From contig DATKFG010000074.1 of assembly GCA_035511515.1 (NCBI GenBank), forward strand, positions 27,036 to 91,035: a stretch of DNA of 64,000 nt. The letters are read 5' to 3'. Position numbers and translations under genes: made by a program. The notes under the pieces were generated by a model. It was not told the origin of the DNA. It saw only the letters and a program-made list of their open reading frames with translations, and did no database searches. This document shows positions 32,257 through 41,344 of the stretch, piece by piece (positions within the stretch are counted from its first letter, which is position 1; each line of letters opens with the position of its first letter). This DNA is from VBCK01 sp035511515 (lineage in GTDB: Bacteria > Pseudomonadota > Gammaproteobacteria > Burkholderiales > Burkholderiaceae_F).

Positions 32257-32667
32257 ATGAACAACCTGTTCGATGCCACCAAGCCCTATACAGATCTTGC
32301 CGGCCGCGTCTTGATCGCTTCCCTGTTCGTACTATCCGGTTGGAGCAAGATCGGGAGCTATGCCGCCATGCAAGGCTATATGCAGTCGGTCGGCGTTCCG
32401 GGCGGGCTGCTGCCGCTGGTGATCGTGGTCGAAGTCGGCGGCGGCCTCGCAGTCATCGCCGGTCTTTACACGCGGGTGGCGGCGCTGATGCTGGCCGGCT
32501 TCAGCATCCTGGCCGCGTTGCTGTTCCACGCCGGCTCGCACGACCAGATTCAGCAAATCATGTTCCTGAAGAACCTGGGCCTGGCCGGCGGCTTCCTGTT
32601 CCTGGTGGCCAACGGTGCCGGACCGCTGAGCGTCGAGCACTGGCTGCGTCGTCCACAACGTGCCTGA
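32257..32667 (+). CDS. DoxX-family membrane protein
   Basis: 136-residue integral membrane protein with four helices. Family features: AGRVLIASLFVLSGWSKIGSY (first helix), VVEVGGGLAVIAGLYTRVAALMLAGFSILAALLFH, and a C-terminal helix LGLAGGFLFLVANG. GGGAGA precedes ATG 32257; frames open upstream are shadows of azoR. DoxX/DoxD proteins are linked to quinone reduction and thiol/oxidative stress. It sits between azoR and pirin in the same direction. Confidence 0.88.
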   Translation: MNNLFDATKPYTDLAGRVLIASLFVLSGWSKIGSYAAMQGYMQSVGVPGGLLPLVIVVEVGGGLAVIAGLYTRVAALMLAGFSILAALLFHAGSHDQIQQIMFLKNLGLAGGFLFLVANGAGPLSVEHWLRRPQRA

Positions 32668-32717
32668 TTCGATCGGACCCGCCGCCAACGGCGGCGCACT
32701 ACCTGAAGGAGTGTGTC

Positions 32718-33593
32718 ATGAGCACCGTTAGCCCGCGGACCCTGACCCAGATCATCGAGTCGGTGCCAACTTCCGACGGAGCCGGCGTCAAACTGCGCCG
32801 CAGTGTCGGCAGCCAGCGCGGCTTGTACGTGGACCCGTTCCTGATGCTGGATGAGTTTTTTTCGGACAACCCGGACGACTACATAGCCGGCTTTCCTGCG
32901 CACCCGCACCGCGGCTTCGAGACCGTCACGTACATGCTCGACGGTCACCTGCGCCACGAGGACCACCTCGGAAACCGCGGCGACCTCGGTCCCGGAGGCG
33001 TGCAATGGATGACCGCGGCGCGCGGCATCATTCACTCCGAGATGCCACAGCAAACGGAAGGCCGGATGCGCGGCTTCCAGCTGTGGATCAATCTGCCGTC
33101 GCAGGAAAAGATGAAGCCGGCCAGCTATCGCGACATTCCCGCGCCAGAGATCCCCGGCGTGCAGCTGGCCGGCGGCGGCCTGGTCAAGGTCATCGCCGGC
33201 GCATTCGGAAATGCGCGCGGGCCGATCAACGGCGACGGCACCAAGCCGTCGACCGATCCACTCTTGCTGGACGTGCGACTGCCAGCCGGGGCCGAATTCA
33301 GCGCGCCCGTGACGCCGGGGCACAGCGCCTTCCTGTACCCGTACGAAGGCAGCGCCAAGGTCGGGCCAGTGGGGAAGGAGAAAGTCTTGTCCCACGGCGC
33401 CGCGGGCGTGCTGTCGGACGGCAACGAGGTACGGGTCAATGCCGGCGCCGAAGGCGTGCGCTTCTTACTGGTGGCGGCCAAGCCGCTGCGCGAACCCGTG
33501 GTGCAGTACGGCCCGTTCGTGATGAACACGCGCGAAGAAATCGAGCAGGCGCTGGCCGACTACCGCGAAGGGCGCCTCGCCGCAGCCGCTTGA
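32718..33593 (+). CDS. pirin-family protein
   Basis: 291-residue bicupin. The metal ligands are visible in the N-terminal cupin: His62 and His64 in AHPHRGFETVTYML, and His106 and Glu108 in GIIHSEMP. Bacterial pirins can act as quercetinases or redox-sensing regulators. AAGGAG lies six bases before ATG 32718. It is third in the azoR operon; the link to quinone/electrophile defence is inferred from the neighbours. Confidence 0.92.
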   Translation: MSTVSPRTLTQIIESVPTSDGAGVKLRRSVGSQRGLYVDPFLMLDEFFSDNPDDYIAGFPAHPHRGFETVTYMLDGHLRHEDHLGNRGDLGPGGVQWMTAARGIIHSEMPQQTEGRMRGFQLWINLPSQEKMKPASYRDIPAPEIPGVQLAGGGLVKVIAGAFGNARGPINGDGTKPSTDPLLLDVRLPAGAEFSAPVTPGHSAFLYPYEGSAKVGPVGKEKVLSHGAAGVLSDGNEVRVNAGAEGVRFLLVAAKPLREPVVQYGPFVMNTREEIEQALADYREGRLAAAA

Positions 33594-33614
33594 TCCCTCG
33601 GCTGCGAGGAACCT

Positions 33615-34916
33615 GTGAACAGCTCGCCCCCACCCCGAGGCGGCGGGTTGGGGGGCACCGGACAGCCGCTCGCGGGGCTGTGCGCGTGTGTCATTTGCGG
33701 CGTGCTCGCGGCAGCTTGTGCCGATCTTCCGCGCAAGCAGGCGCCGCTTGCACCGTATACGGACGCGGCGCCACCCGGATTTCCGAGCACCGTCCGGTGG
33801 GTCGGAGAGCCGACTCGACGCGAATTCGAGCGTCAGTGGATGCCTCTGCGCGAGCATATCGAGAAGTCCGCCCGAGGCGGCCCGATCGACTTTCTAGCCC
33901 TGTCCGGAGGCGGCGTCGGGGGAGCCTTCGGAGCCGGCATCCTGGTCGGTTGGACTCGCCTGGGCACACGCCCGCAATTCCACATTGTCACGGGCGTCAG
34001 CACGGGTGCGCTGATCGCTCCACTGGCGTTTCTCGGTCCAGGCTGGGATCGACAGTTGACGGACGCGTTCTCAGGGACGGCCAGCGCCGGGCTTCTGCGG
34101 TCTCAATGGCTGGGTGCATTGTTCGGCGCGAGCCTGTTCCAGGGCAGACCGCTCAGAGAACTGGTCAATCGATTTGTCACCGATGAGCTGTTGCGGGCGG
34201 TTGCAGCGGAGACCGAAAAAGGGCGCCTGTTACTGGTGGCGACGACCGACCTGGACCGCAAGCAGGTCGTCATCTGGAACATGGGCGTCATCGCGGCGCA
34301 CGGTGGCGAAGACGCACGGAAGCTGTTTTGCGACGTGTTGATCGCCTCGGCCAGCATCCCCGGAGTCTTTCCCCCCGTGCTGATCCGCGTCGAAGTGGGG
34401 GGCAACAGCTTCGATGAGATGCACGTCGACGGCTCGACCACCACGCCATTGCTGGTCGCAACGGAGATCGTCGCCGTTGTGCCTGACGAACTGGAGCCGC
34501 TGCACGGTGGGAATATGTACGTCGTGGTCGACGGCAAGTTGCGCACCGTAGAGCAGACCACGCCCGTCAACACCCTGTCGATCTTGAAACGCAGCATCGG
34601 AGCGGCGCTGGAAAGCAACGCCCGAGCCGAGGTGGAACTGGCCTACTCGTTTGCGCAGCGGCACCGGATGAAGCTCAAGATGACCGAGATTCCCAACAAC
34701 TACCCGGTCCATGGGCCTCTGGATCTCGAGCCATCCACCATGAAGGCGCTGTTCGACTATGGCGTACGCTGCATCATCGACGATCAGTTGTGGGCCGATC
34801 CGCTCGACGTGCTCGATGACGTGGCCCGGCCGAGTGCAGCCTCACCGGACAGCGCGCCTCAGTGCCCCGCCCTCAATGCATCCGATCCCAGGGACCAACG
34901 AGGGCAGAGTCGCTAG
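33615..34916 (+). CDS. patatin-like phospholipase lipoprotein (paralog of the 8396-9676 gene)
   Basis: 433 residues. The signal-like stretch ends at LAAAC (Cys35), after an unusual Pro/Gly-rich N-terminus encoded by a C/G-run hairpin (33627-33654) right after the GTG start. The oxyanion loop is SGGGVGGAFG, the elbow GVSTG has Ser129, and the Asp is likely in HVDG near residue 275. Shared blocks with the other lipoprotein patatin include FLGPGWDRQLTDAF, GRLLLVATTDLD and SASIPGVF. GAGGA precedes the GTG. The C-terminal 30 residues are low complexity. It is likely anchored in the outer membrane. Confidence 0.85.
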   Translation: MNSSPPPRGGGLGGTGQPLAGLCACVICGVLAAACADLPRKQAPLAPYTDAAPPGFPSTVRWVGEPTRREFERQWMPLREHIEKSARGGPIDFLALSGGGVGGAFGAGILVGWTRLGTRPQFHIVTGVSTGALIAPLAFLGPGWDRQLTDAFSGTASAGLLRSQWLGALFGASLFQGRPLRELVNRFVTDELLRAVAAETEKGRLLLVATTDLDRKQVVIWNMGVIAAHGGEDARKLFCDVLIASASIPGVFPPVLIRVEVGGNSFDEMHVDGSTTTPLLVATEIVAVVPDELEPLHGGNMYVVVDGKLRTVEQTTPVNTLSILKRSIGAALESNARAEVELAYSFAQRHRMKLKMTEIPNNYPVHGPLDLEPSTMKALFDYGVRCIIDDQLWADPLDVLDDVARPSAASPDSAPQCPALNASDPRDQRGQSR

Positions 34917-35030
34917 AGGTGGTGCGCCGCATCAAATCGATACCGACAATCCCGTGGGATGATTTGTGGTGCGAGTGACTGTATCGGGCGGCACAGACCC
35001 GTAGTCTCGGCGCAAGGCAAGGAGAGTCTG

Positions 35031-36992
35031 GTGGCACAGGAGGGCATGGCGCCGCAGACCGCCGACACTTTTCCGCGGCTGCTGCTTTGGCACGAGCGCA
35101 CACGGCCGAACCATCCGGCGTTGCGCGAAAAGGATCTGGGGATCTGGCAGACCTGGACCTGGGCGGACCTCGCAGCAGAAGTGCGTGTACTCGCCGCGGC
35201 GCTGCACCAGCTGGGGCTGGCGCGCGGCGGCCACGTGGCGGTCATCGGCGAGAACCGGCCTCGCCTGTATGCCGCCATGCTCGCGACCCAGTCCCTCGGC
35301 GCGATCCCGGTGCCGATGTACCAGGACGCGATCGCCGCGCAGATGGTCTACGTGTTCGAGGACGCACAGATCGAGCACGCGGTCGTCGAGGATCAGGAGC
35401 AGGTCGACAAGATGCTCGAAGTGCGCGACCAGTACCCGGCGCTGGCCCACATTGTCTACGACGATGCGCGCGGTTTGCGCGATTACTCCCAGTCCGGCCT
35501 GGTGTCATACGACGAATTGCGGTTGCGCGGCGCGCAGTTCGCGAACCGCCACCCGGGATTGTTCGACGAACAGGTGGCTCGGGCTTCGACCAGCGACACC
35601 GCCACGCTGTTCTACACGTCCGGGACCACCGGGCGACCCAAGGGCGTGGTCCAGACGCACGCGGCGCTGATCGACCGCGCGCGCGCTGCGACCGTTTTTG
35701 ACGGCCTGGGGCCCAACGAGGACGTGCTCGCCTATCTGCCGCTCGCCTGGATCGGTCAGAACATCTTTTCCTATGCGCAGGCGCTGTTTGCCGGCTACAC
35801 CGTCAACTGCCCCGAATCACCCTCGACCGTGACCAACGACATGCGCGAGATCGGCCCGACCTACTATTTCGCGCCACCGCGGGTGTTCGAGGGGCTTCTG
35901 ACCCAGGTGATGATCCGGATGGAGGACGCCGGGCGAATCAAACGGACGCTGTTCCGCCATTTCATGGAGGTCGGCCGCCGCGTCGGGGGCCGGATTCTCG
36001 ACCGCCAGCCGGTCGGTGCCGCCATGCGGCTGTGGTACGCGCTGGGCGACCTGCTGCTGTATGCGCCGCTGCGCAATCAGCTCGGCCTGAGCCGGGTCAA
36101 GGTGGCCTATACGGCCGGCGAGGCGATTGGTCCGGATCTGTTCGCTTTCTACCGCTGCCTCGGAGTCAATCTGAAACAATTGTATGGATCAACGGAGACG
36201 GCGGTCTTCGTTTGCATGCAGCCCGACGGCGAGGCACGTGCCGACACGGTCGGCCCCCCACTGGCGGGAGTCGAACTGCGCATCTCTGACAGCGGCGAGG
36301 TGCTGGTACGCAGCCCGGGGCTGCTGAAGGAATACCATCGCAATCCGGAGGCGAGCGCCGCGGTGCGCGACTCCGACGGGTGGTTCCACACTGGCGATGC
36401 CGGGCTGCTCGACAGCGACGGACACCTGCGGATCATCGACCGCGCCGCCGATGTCGGCCGCCTGCACGACGGTACTCTGTTCGCTCCCAAGTACATCGAG
36501 AACAAATTGAAGTTCTTCCCCCAGATCAAGGAGGCGGTGGCGTTCGGTGACGGCCGCCGGCAGGTGTGCGTGTTCGTCAACATCGACTCGGAGGCGGTTG
36601 GCGACTGGGCCGAGCGCCGCGGGCTGGCATATGCCGGCTACGCCGATCTGGCCGGCAAGACCGAGGTGCTGGACCTGGTGGGCGGCTGTGTCGACAAGGT
36701 CAATGCGGACCTGGTCACCGATCCGCTGCTGGCGAATTCGCAGATCCACCGCTTTCTGGTGCTGCACAAGGAGCTCGATCCCGACGATGAAGAACTGACC
36801 CGGACGAGAAAAGTGCGCAGGCGCTTCATCGCGCGCAAATATGAGTCCCTGGTCGATGCGTTGTACGCGGGGCGCGAGTCGCAGTACATCGAGACCGAGG
36901 TGCGCTTCGAGGATGGCCGCGTCGGCAAGGTAGCCGCAACGTTGCAGCTGCGCACAGCCAAGACCTGCGCGCCGGTGGCGCGGGCCGCATGA
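35031..36992 (+). CDS. AMP-dependent acyl-CoA synthetase (long-chain/aryl type)
   Basis: 653-residue cytoplasmic ligase that adenylates a carboxylic acid and transfers it to CoA. The AMP-binding P-loop YTSGTTGRPKG is at 195-205; YGSTE follows in LKQLYGSTETAV; the hinge GWFHTGDAG and LRIIDRAADV are present. GTG 35031 is preceded by AAGGAGA. The frame open upstream to 34959 lacks a ribosome site. It starts a run of five Liv-type ABC transporter genes and ends before a second ligase, suggesting it activates the imported acid. Substrate unknown. Confidence 0.92.
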   Translation: MAQEGMAPQTADTFPRLLLWHERTRPNHPALREKDLGIWQTWTWADLAAEVRVLAAALHQLGLARGGHVAVIGENRPRLYAAMLATQSLGAIPVPMYQDAIAAQMVYVFEDAQIEHAVVEDQEQVDKMLEVRDQYPALAHIVYDDARGLRDYSQSGLVSYDELRLRGAQFANRHPGLFDEQVARASTSDTATLFYTSGTTGRPKGVVQTHAALIDRARAATVFDGLGPNEDVLAYLPLAWIGQNIFSYAQALFAGYTVNCPESPSTVTNDMREIGPTYYFAPPRVFEGLLTQVMIRMEDAGRIKRTLFRHFMEVGRRVGGRILDRQPVGAAMRLWYALGDLLLYAPLRNQLGLSRVKVAYTAGEAIGPDLFAFYRCLGVNLKQLYGSTETAVFVCMQPDGEARADTVGPPLAGVELRISDSGEVLVRSPGLLKEYHRNPEASAAVRDSDGWFHTGDAGLLDSDGHLRIIDRAADVGRLHDGTLFAPKYIENKLKFFPQIKEAVAFGDGRRQVCVFVNIDSEAVGDWAERRGLAYAGYADLAGKTEVLDLVGGCVDKVNADLVTDPLLANSQIHRFLVLHKELDPDDEELTRTRKVRRRFIARKYESLVDALYAGRESQYIETEVRFEDGRVGKVAATLQLRTAKTCAPVARAA

Positions 36993-37047
36993 ACCGCTCA
37001 CGCAGTCGCCGTTCCATCGCCGGGGGCGCGGCACCGCCGCGGGCACA

Positions 37048-37842
37048 ATGACCGCGAGCCGCAGGGCCGCCCCTGGCGATGTGCTGTTGCGGATAGAGCA
37101 CGCGTCATTGACCTTCGGCGGAATCAAGGCGTTGGTCGACGTCTCCTTCGACGTCCTCGAACACGAGATACGCGCGATCATCGGCCCCAACGGTGCCGGC
37201 AAGAGTTCCCTGCTCAACCTGATCAACGGGGTCTATGCACCGCTGGCCGGCACCATCAGCTACCTCGGCCAGGCGCGCACGCGGATGCATCCGCACGAGG
37301 CCGCGCGATTGGGAATCGCACGCACCTTCCAGAGCCTGGCGCTGTTCAAGGGTATGAGCGTGCTCGACAACATCATGACCGGGCGCACGCTGCGGATGCG
37401 CTCCGGGCTGCTGGCGCAGGCGCTGTACCTCGGTCCGGCGGTGCGCGAAGAAATCGAGAACCGTAAGCGGGTCGAGGCGATCATCGAATTTCTCGAAATC
37501 CAGGCTTACCGGCGCCAGCCGGTCGGCAGTCTGCCGTACGGACTGCAGAAACGCGTCGACCTCGCCCGCGCACTGGCGCTGGAGCCGCGGTTGCTGCTGC
37601 TCGACGAGCCGATGGCGGGGATGAACCTGGAGGAGAAGCAGGACATGTGCCGCTTCGTCCTCGACGTGAACGAAGAATTCGGCACCACCCTCGTGCTGAT
37701 CGAACACGACATGGGCGTGGTGATGGATATCTCCGACCGGGTGGTGGTCCTGGACTACGGCCGCAAGATCGGCGATGGCACGCCCGACCAGGTGCGCGCC
37801 AGCCAGGAGGTCATCAATGCCTACCTCGGAATTGCGCACTGA
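37048..37842 (+). CDS. livG: branched-chain-type ABC transporter ATP-binding protein (LivG)
   Basis: 264-residue ATPase of the HAAT family. Walker A is GPNGAGKSS, the signature region SLPYGLQKRVDLARAL (a modified LSGGQ, as usual for LivG), and Walker B LLLLDEPMAGM followed by the H-loop LIEHDMGVVM. It starts 55 bp after the synthetase and is followed 9 bp later by the permease gene. Substrate is likely a carboxylic acid or aromatic compound rather than an amino acid, given the flanking ligases. Confidence 0.93.
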   Translation: MTASRRAAPGDVLLRIEHASLTFGGIKALVDVSFDVLEHEIRAIIGPNGAGKSSLLNLINGVYAPLAGTISYLGQARTRMHPHEAARLGIARTFQSLALFKGMSVLDNIMTGRTLRMRSGLLAQALYLGPAVREEIENRKRVEAIIEFLEIQAYRRQPVGSLPYGLQKRVDLARALALEPRLLLLDEPMAGMNLEEKQDMCRFVLDVNEEFGTTLVLIEHDMGVVMDISDRVVVLDYGRKIGDGTPDQVRASQEVINAYLGIAH

Positions 37843-37851
37843 GCGCCGGCG

Positions 37852-38889
37852 ATGAAACCGGCCATGCAGCGCCTCTCGATCGTCCGGCTGCGCCGCCAAT
37901 GGCCGGTGGTGCTGCTCGCGGCGCTGCTGGCTGCCGGTCTGCTGGCGCCGCTCGCCAGCGGCGCCGCCACAGCCGGATTCTTTCTCGAGGTGATGCTGGG
38001 CGGGCTGATGGCCGGGGTGCTGTACTCGCTGGTAGCGCTCGGCTTCGTGCTGATCTACAAGGCCTCAGGGGTGTTCAACTACGCGCAGGGCGCCATGGTG
38101 CTGTTCGCCGCGCTGGCAACCGCCCGAATGGCCGAACATATGCCGTTGGCGCTGGCGGTCGTGGCGGCATTGCTTCTGATGATCGGTTTCGCCTGGCTGG
38201 TCGAGCGCCTGGTGCTGCGGCCGCTGGTCAACCAGAGCGGGGCGACGCTGCTGATGGCGACGCTGGGAATCAGCATTTTTCTGGAAGGCTTTGGTCAGGC
38301 CGTCTGGGGCAATGACATCTACCGCATCGACCTGGGGCTGCCCAAGGACCCGATGATCGTCGGTGTGCACCTCTTCGAGGGCGGCGTTCTGGTCAGTCGC
38401 GAGGACCTGGTTGCGGCCAGCGTGGCGGCTGCACTGGTCCTGATGCTGTCGCTGTTCTTCCAGAAAACGGCGACCGGCCGTGCCCTGCGCGCCGTAGCCG
38501 ACGACCACCTTGCGGCACAGTCGATCGGCATCCCCTTGAATCGCATCTGGGTCATTGTCTGGGCGGTGGCGGGCTTCGTCGCGCTGGTTGCGGGGCTGGT
38601 GTGGGGCTCCAAGCTCGGGGTCCAGTTCTCACTCTCGCAGGTGGCGCTCAAGGCGCTGCCGGTGGCGATCCTGGGCGGACTGACCTCGATTCCGGGAGCC
38701 ATTGTCGGCGGCCTGATCATCGGCGTCGGCGAAAAATTCGCCGACGTGTTCCTGGGTCAGGCGCTCGCCCACTGGTTCAATCTCGAAGGAGGCGGCATCG
38801 AGCAGTGGTTTGCCTACGTGCTGGTACTCGGCTTCCTGCTGGTGCGGCCCGAGGGCCTGTTCGGTGAACGCCACATCGATCGCGTGTAA
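37852..38889 (+). CDS. livH: branched-chain-type ABC transporter permease (LivH)
   Basis: 345-residue inner-membrane permease with about eight to nine helices. The LivH signature is seen in GGLMAGVLYSLVALGFVLIY, and AVADDHLAAQSIGIPLNRIW is the loop that contacts the ATPase. Conserved GLTSIPGAIVGGLIIGVGE closes the domain. The N-terminus is longer than in E. coli LivH by about 30 residues and begins with an extra helix. Spacing of 9 bp to livG shows a tight operon. Confidence 0.92.
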   Translation: MKPAMQRLSIVRLRRQWPVVLLAALLAAGLLAPLASGAATAGFFLEVMLGGLMAGVLYSLVALGFVLIYKASGVFNYAQGAMVLFAALATARMAEHMPLALAVVAALLLMIGFAWLVERLVLRPLVNQSGATLLMATLGISIFLEGFGQAVWGNDIYRIDLGLPKDPMIVGVHLFEGGVLVSREDLVAASVAAALVLMLSLFFQKTATGRALRAVADDHLAAQSIGIPLNRIWVIVWAVAGFVALVAGLVWGSKLGVQFSLSQVALKALPVAILGGLTSIPGAIVGGLIIGVGEKFADVFLGQALAHWFNLEGGGIEQWFAYVLVLGFLLVRPEGLFGERHIDRV

Positions 38890-38905
38890 TCCGCCAAGCC
38901 CATCC

Positions 38906-39970
38906 ATGCTGTATCGCGAAAACGGACAGTTCAAGACCAGCTATTCGGCCGACCAGCAATTGCTGCCGATCGCGCAGGACCGCTGGTTGATGATCGCCCT
39001 GGTGGCGTCGTCGTTCATCGCAGTGCCGCTGGTTGCCAGTGATTACACCTTGCGTGCGCTGATCATTCCATTCCTGATCCTTGCCATCGCTGCCATCGGA
39101 CTGAACATCCTGGTGGGCTACTGCGGCCAGATCTCGCTGGGCAGCGCCGGCCTCATGGGCGTCGGCGCCTACGTCGCCTTCAACCTGACGCTGCGCGTCC
39201 CGCAGCTCAATTTCCTGCTGGTACTGCTGCTTTCCGGCGCCGGCGCGGCACTGGTCGGCATCGCGTTCGGCACTCCCAGCCTGCGGATCAAGGGCCTGTA
39301 CCTGGCGGTTGCCACCCTGGCCGCGCAATTCTTCCTCGACTGGGCTTTCGTGCGCGTGCGCTGGTTCACCGCCGATTCGCCCTCGGGCTCGGTATCGACC
39401 AATCCGATCGAATTGCTCGGCTGGACCCTCGACCGGCCGGTCGACAAGTACCTGCTGGTGCTCGGACTGGTGTGCCTGCTGACGCTGGCAGCGAAGAACC
39501 TGACCCGGTCGCATATCGGCCGGGCGTGGATGGCGACCCGCGACATGGATGTCGCGGCCGAGATCATCGGCGTGCGGCCCTTGACCGCCAAGCTGACCGC
39601 CTTTGCAGTGAGCTCGTTCTATGCCGGAGTGGCCGGGGCGCTGTGGGGATTCGTGCACCTGGGCTCCTGGGAGCCGGCCGCGTTCGGCCTCGTGATGTCG
39701 CTGAACGTGCTGTTCATGATCATCATCGGCGGCCTGGGGTCGATCATCGGAAGCTTCTTCGGGGCGGCGTTCATCGTCGTGTTGCCGGTGCTGCTCAATC
39801 GCCTTCCGGCCGCGGTGGGAATCGACCTGTCGACCGCGATGAGGTCCCACCTGGAGTCGATGATCTTCGGCGGGCTGATCGTACTGTTTCTCGCGATCGA
39901 GCCGCTTGGGCTTGCGCGCCTGTGGGCGATCGGCAAGCAAAAGCTGCGCGTGTGGCCGTTTCCGCATTAA
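38906..39970 (+). CDS. livM: branched-chain-type ABC transporter permease (LivM)
   Basis: 354-residue permease with about ten helices. Typical segments: LNILVGYCGQISLGSAGLMGVGAY, RIKGLYLAVATLAAQFFLDW, and MVATRD-like WMATRDMDVAAEIIGVRPLTAKLTAFAVS, the coupling loop. I begin at ATG 38906, 16 bp after the livH stop; the frame open upstream is the shadow of livH. It forms the second half of the membrane channel with LivH. Confidence 0.92.
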   Translation: MLYRENGQFKTSYSADQQLLPIAQDRWLMIALVASSFIAVPLVASDYTLRALIIPFLILAIAAIGLNILVGYCGQISLGSAGLMGVGAYVAFNLTLRVPQLNFLLVLLLSGAGAALVGIAFGTPSLRIKGLYLAVATLAAQFFLDWAFVRVRWFTADSPSGSVSTNPIELLGWTLDRPVDKYLLVLGLVCLLTLAAKNLTRSHIGRAWMATRDMDVAAEIIGVRPLTAKLTAFAVSSFYAGVAGALWGFVHLGSWEPAAFGLVMSLNVLFMIIIGGLGSIIGSFFGAAFIVVLPVLLNRLPAAVGIDLSTAMRSHLESMIFGGLIVLFLAIEPLGLARLWAIGKQKLRVWPFPH

Positions 39971-39997
39971 CCGAGCGATGTCCAACAAGGAGGCAGC

Positions 39998-41341
39998 ATG
40001 AAAGCGACGACGCCGTACTGGATGGTCTGGATGGCCGCCGCCTGCGCCGCGGGCCTGGCGACCGTGGTGGCAGCCGAGGACGCCACGACCGCCAAGGAGC
40101 AGTTCATACCACTGCTGGTTTACCGCACCGGGCCATATGCCCCCAATGGCACGCCATGGGCCAACGGCAAGCTCGACTACCTGAAGTTGATCAACGCGCG
40201 CGATGGCGGCGTGAACGGCGTCAAGCTCACGTACGAGGAATGCGAAACCGAGTACAAAACCGATCGGGGCGTGGAGTGCTACGAGCGCCTGAAGGGCAAG
40301 GGGCCCACCGGTGCGGCGCTGTTCGATCCGCAATCGACCGGAATCACGTTCGCTCTCACCGAGCGGGCGCCGGTCGACAAGATTCCCTTGATCACGGTCG
40401 GTTATGGTCGCTCCGAATCGCAGGATGGCGACGTGTTCATGTGGAACTTTCCGCTGCTCGGAACCTACTGGACTGCGTCCGACGTGCTGATGCAGCACAT
40501 CGCGAAGAAGGAGGGCGGATTCGACAAGCTCAAGGGCAAGAAGATCGCGCTGGTGTTCCATGATTCGCCGTTCGGCAGAGAACCGATTCCGATGCTGGAG
40601 GAGGGCGCCAGGACGCGTGGATTCGAGCTGATCAAGATCCCGGTGACGCCGCCGGGAGTCGAGCAGAAGTCGGTCTGGCTGCAGGTTCGCCAGCAGCACC
40701 CCGACTACGTATTCCTCTGGGGTTGGGGCGTGATGAACTCCACGGCGCTCAAGGAGGCCCAGGCGACCGCGTTCCCGCGCGATCACATGCTGGGTGTCTG
40801 GTGGTCGGGTGCCGAGCCGGACGTCAAGGACGTCGGCGAGGGCGCGAAAGGCTACAGCGCGCTGACGATCCAGTACGGTGCCGGGCTGAGCAAGGTGCAT
40901 CAGGACATTTTCAAGTACGTGCACGACAAGGGCCAGGGCACCGGACCGCGCGAGGAAGTCGGCACGGTGCTCTACAACCGCGGGATGCTGATCCAGATGC
41001 TGTCGGTCGAAGCGATACGCCGTGCCCAGGAGCGCTTCGGCAAGGGCAAGCCGATGACGGGCGAGCAGGTGCGCTGGGCGCTGGAGAACCTGAACCTCGA
41101 TCAGAAAAGGCTCGATGCGCTCGGATTCGGCGAGATGCTCAAGCCGGTGCGCACATCGTGCGTTGACCACGTCGGCGCCTCGTATGCGCGGATCCAGACC
41201 TGGGACGGCCGCCAATGGGTCGCGGGCGAGCTGTACGAGGCCAACCAGCAGATCATCACGCCGATGGCACGCAGCGCCGCCGAGGCTTACGCGGCGTCCA
41301 AGAAGATCACCCCCCGTACGCCGCAGGACTGCCGGGCCTGA
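39998..41341 (+). CDS. livK: ABC transporter periplasmic substrate-binding protein (LivK-type)
   Basis: 447-residue solute-binding protein with a Sec signal cut after VVAAE near residue 26. Mature region: FIPLLVYRTGPYAPNG, a type-I periplasmic-binding fold, and IALVFHDSPFGREPIPMLEE. It is longer than E. coli LivK (about 370) by a C-terminal region with SCVDHVGASYARIQTW, as in the Liv-like binding proteins found beside CoA ligases. AAGGAGG precedes the ATG. It sets the specificity of the transporter; aromatic or hydrophobic acids are the best inference. Confidence 0.9.
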   Translation: MKATTPYWMVWMAAACAAGLATVVAAEDATTAKEQFIPLLVYRTGPYAPNGTPWANGKLDYLKLINARDGGVNGVKLTYEECETEYKTDRGVECYERLKGKGPTGAALFDPQSTGITFALTERAPVDKIPLITVGYGRSESQDGDVFMWNFPLLGTYWTASDVLMQHIAKKEGGFDKLKGKKIALVFHDSPFGREPIPMLEEGARTRGFELIKIPVTPPGVEQKSVWLQVRQQHPDYVFLWGWGVMNSTALKEAQATAFPRDHMLGVWWSGAEPDVKDVGEGAKGYSALTIQYGAGLSKVHQDIFKYVHDKGQGTGPREEVGTVLYNRGMLIQMLSVEAIRRAQERFGKGKPMTGEQVRWALENLNLDQKRLDALGFGEMLKPVRTSCVDHVGASYARIQTWDGRQWVAGELYEANQQIITPMARSAAEAYAASKKITPRTPQDCRA

Positions 41342-41344
41342 CCC

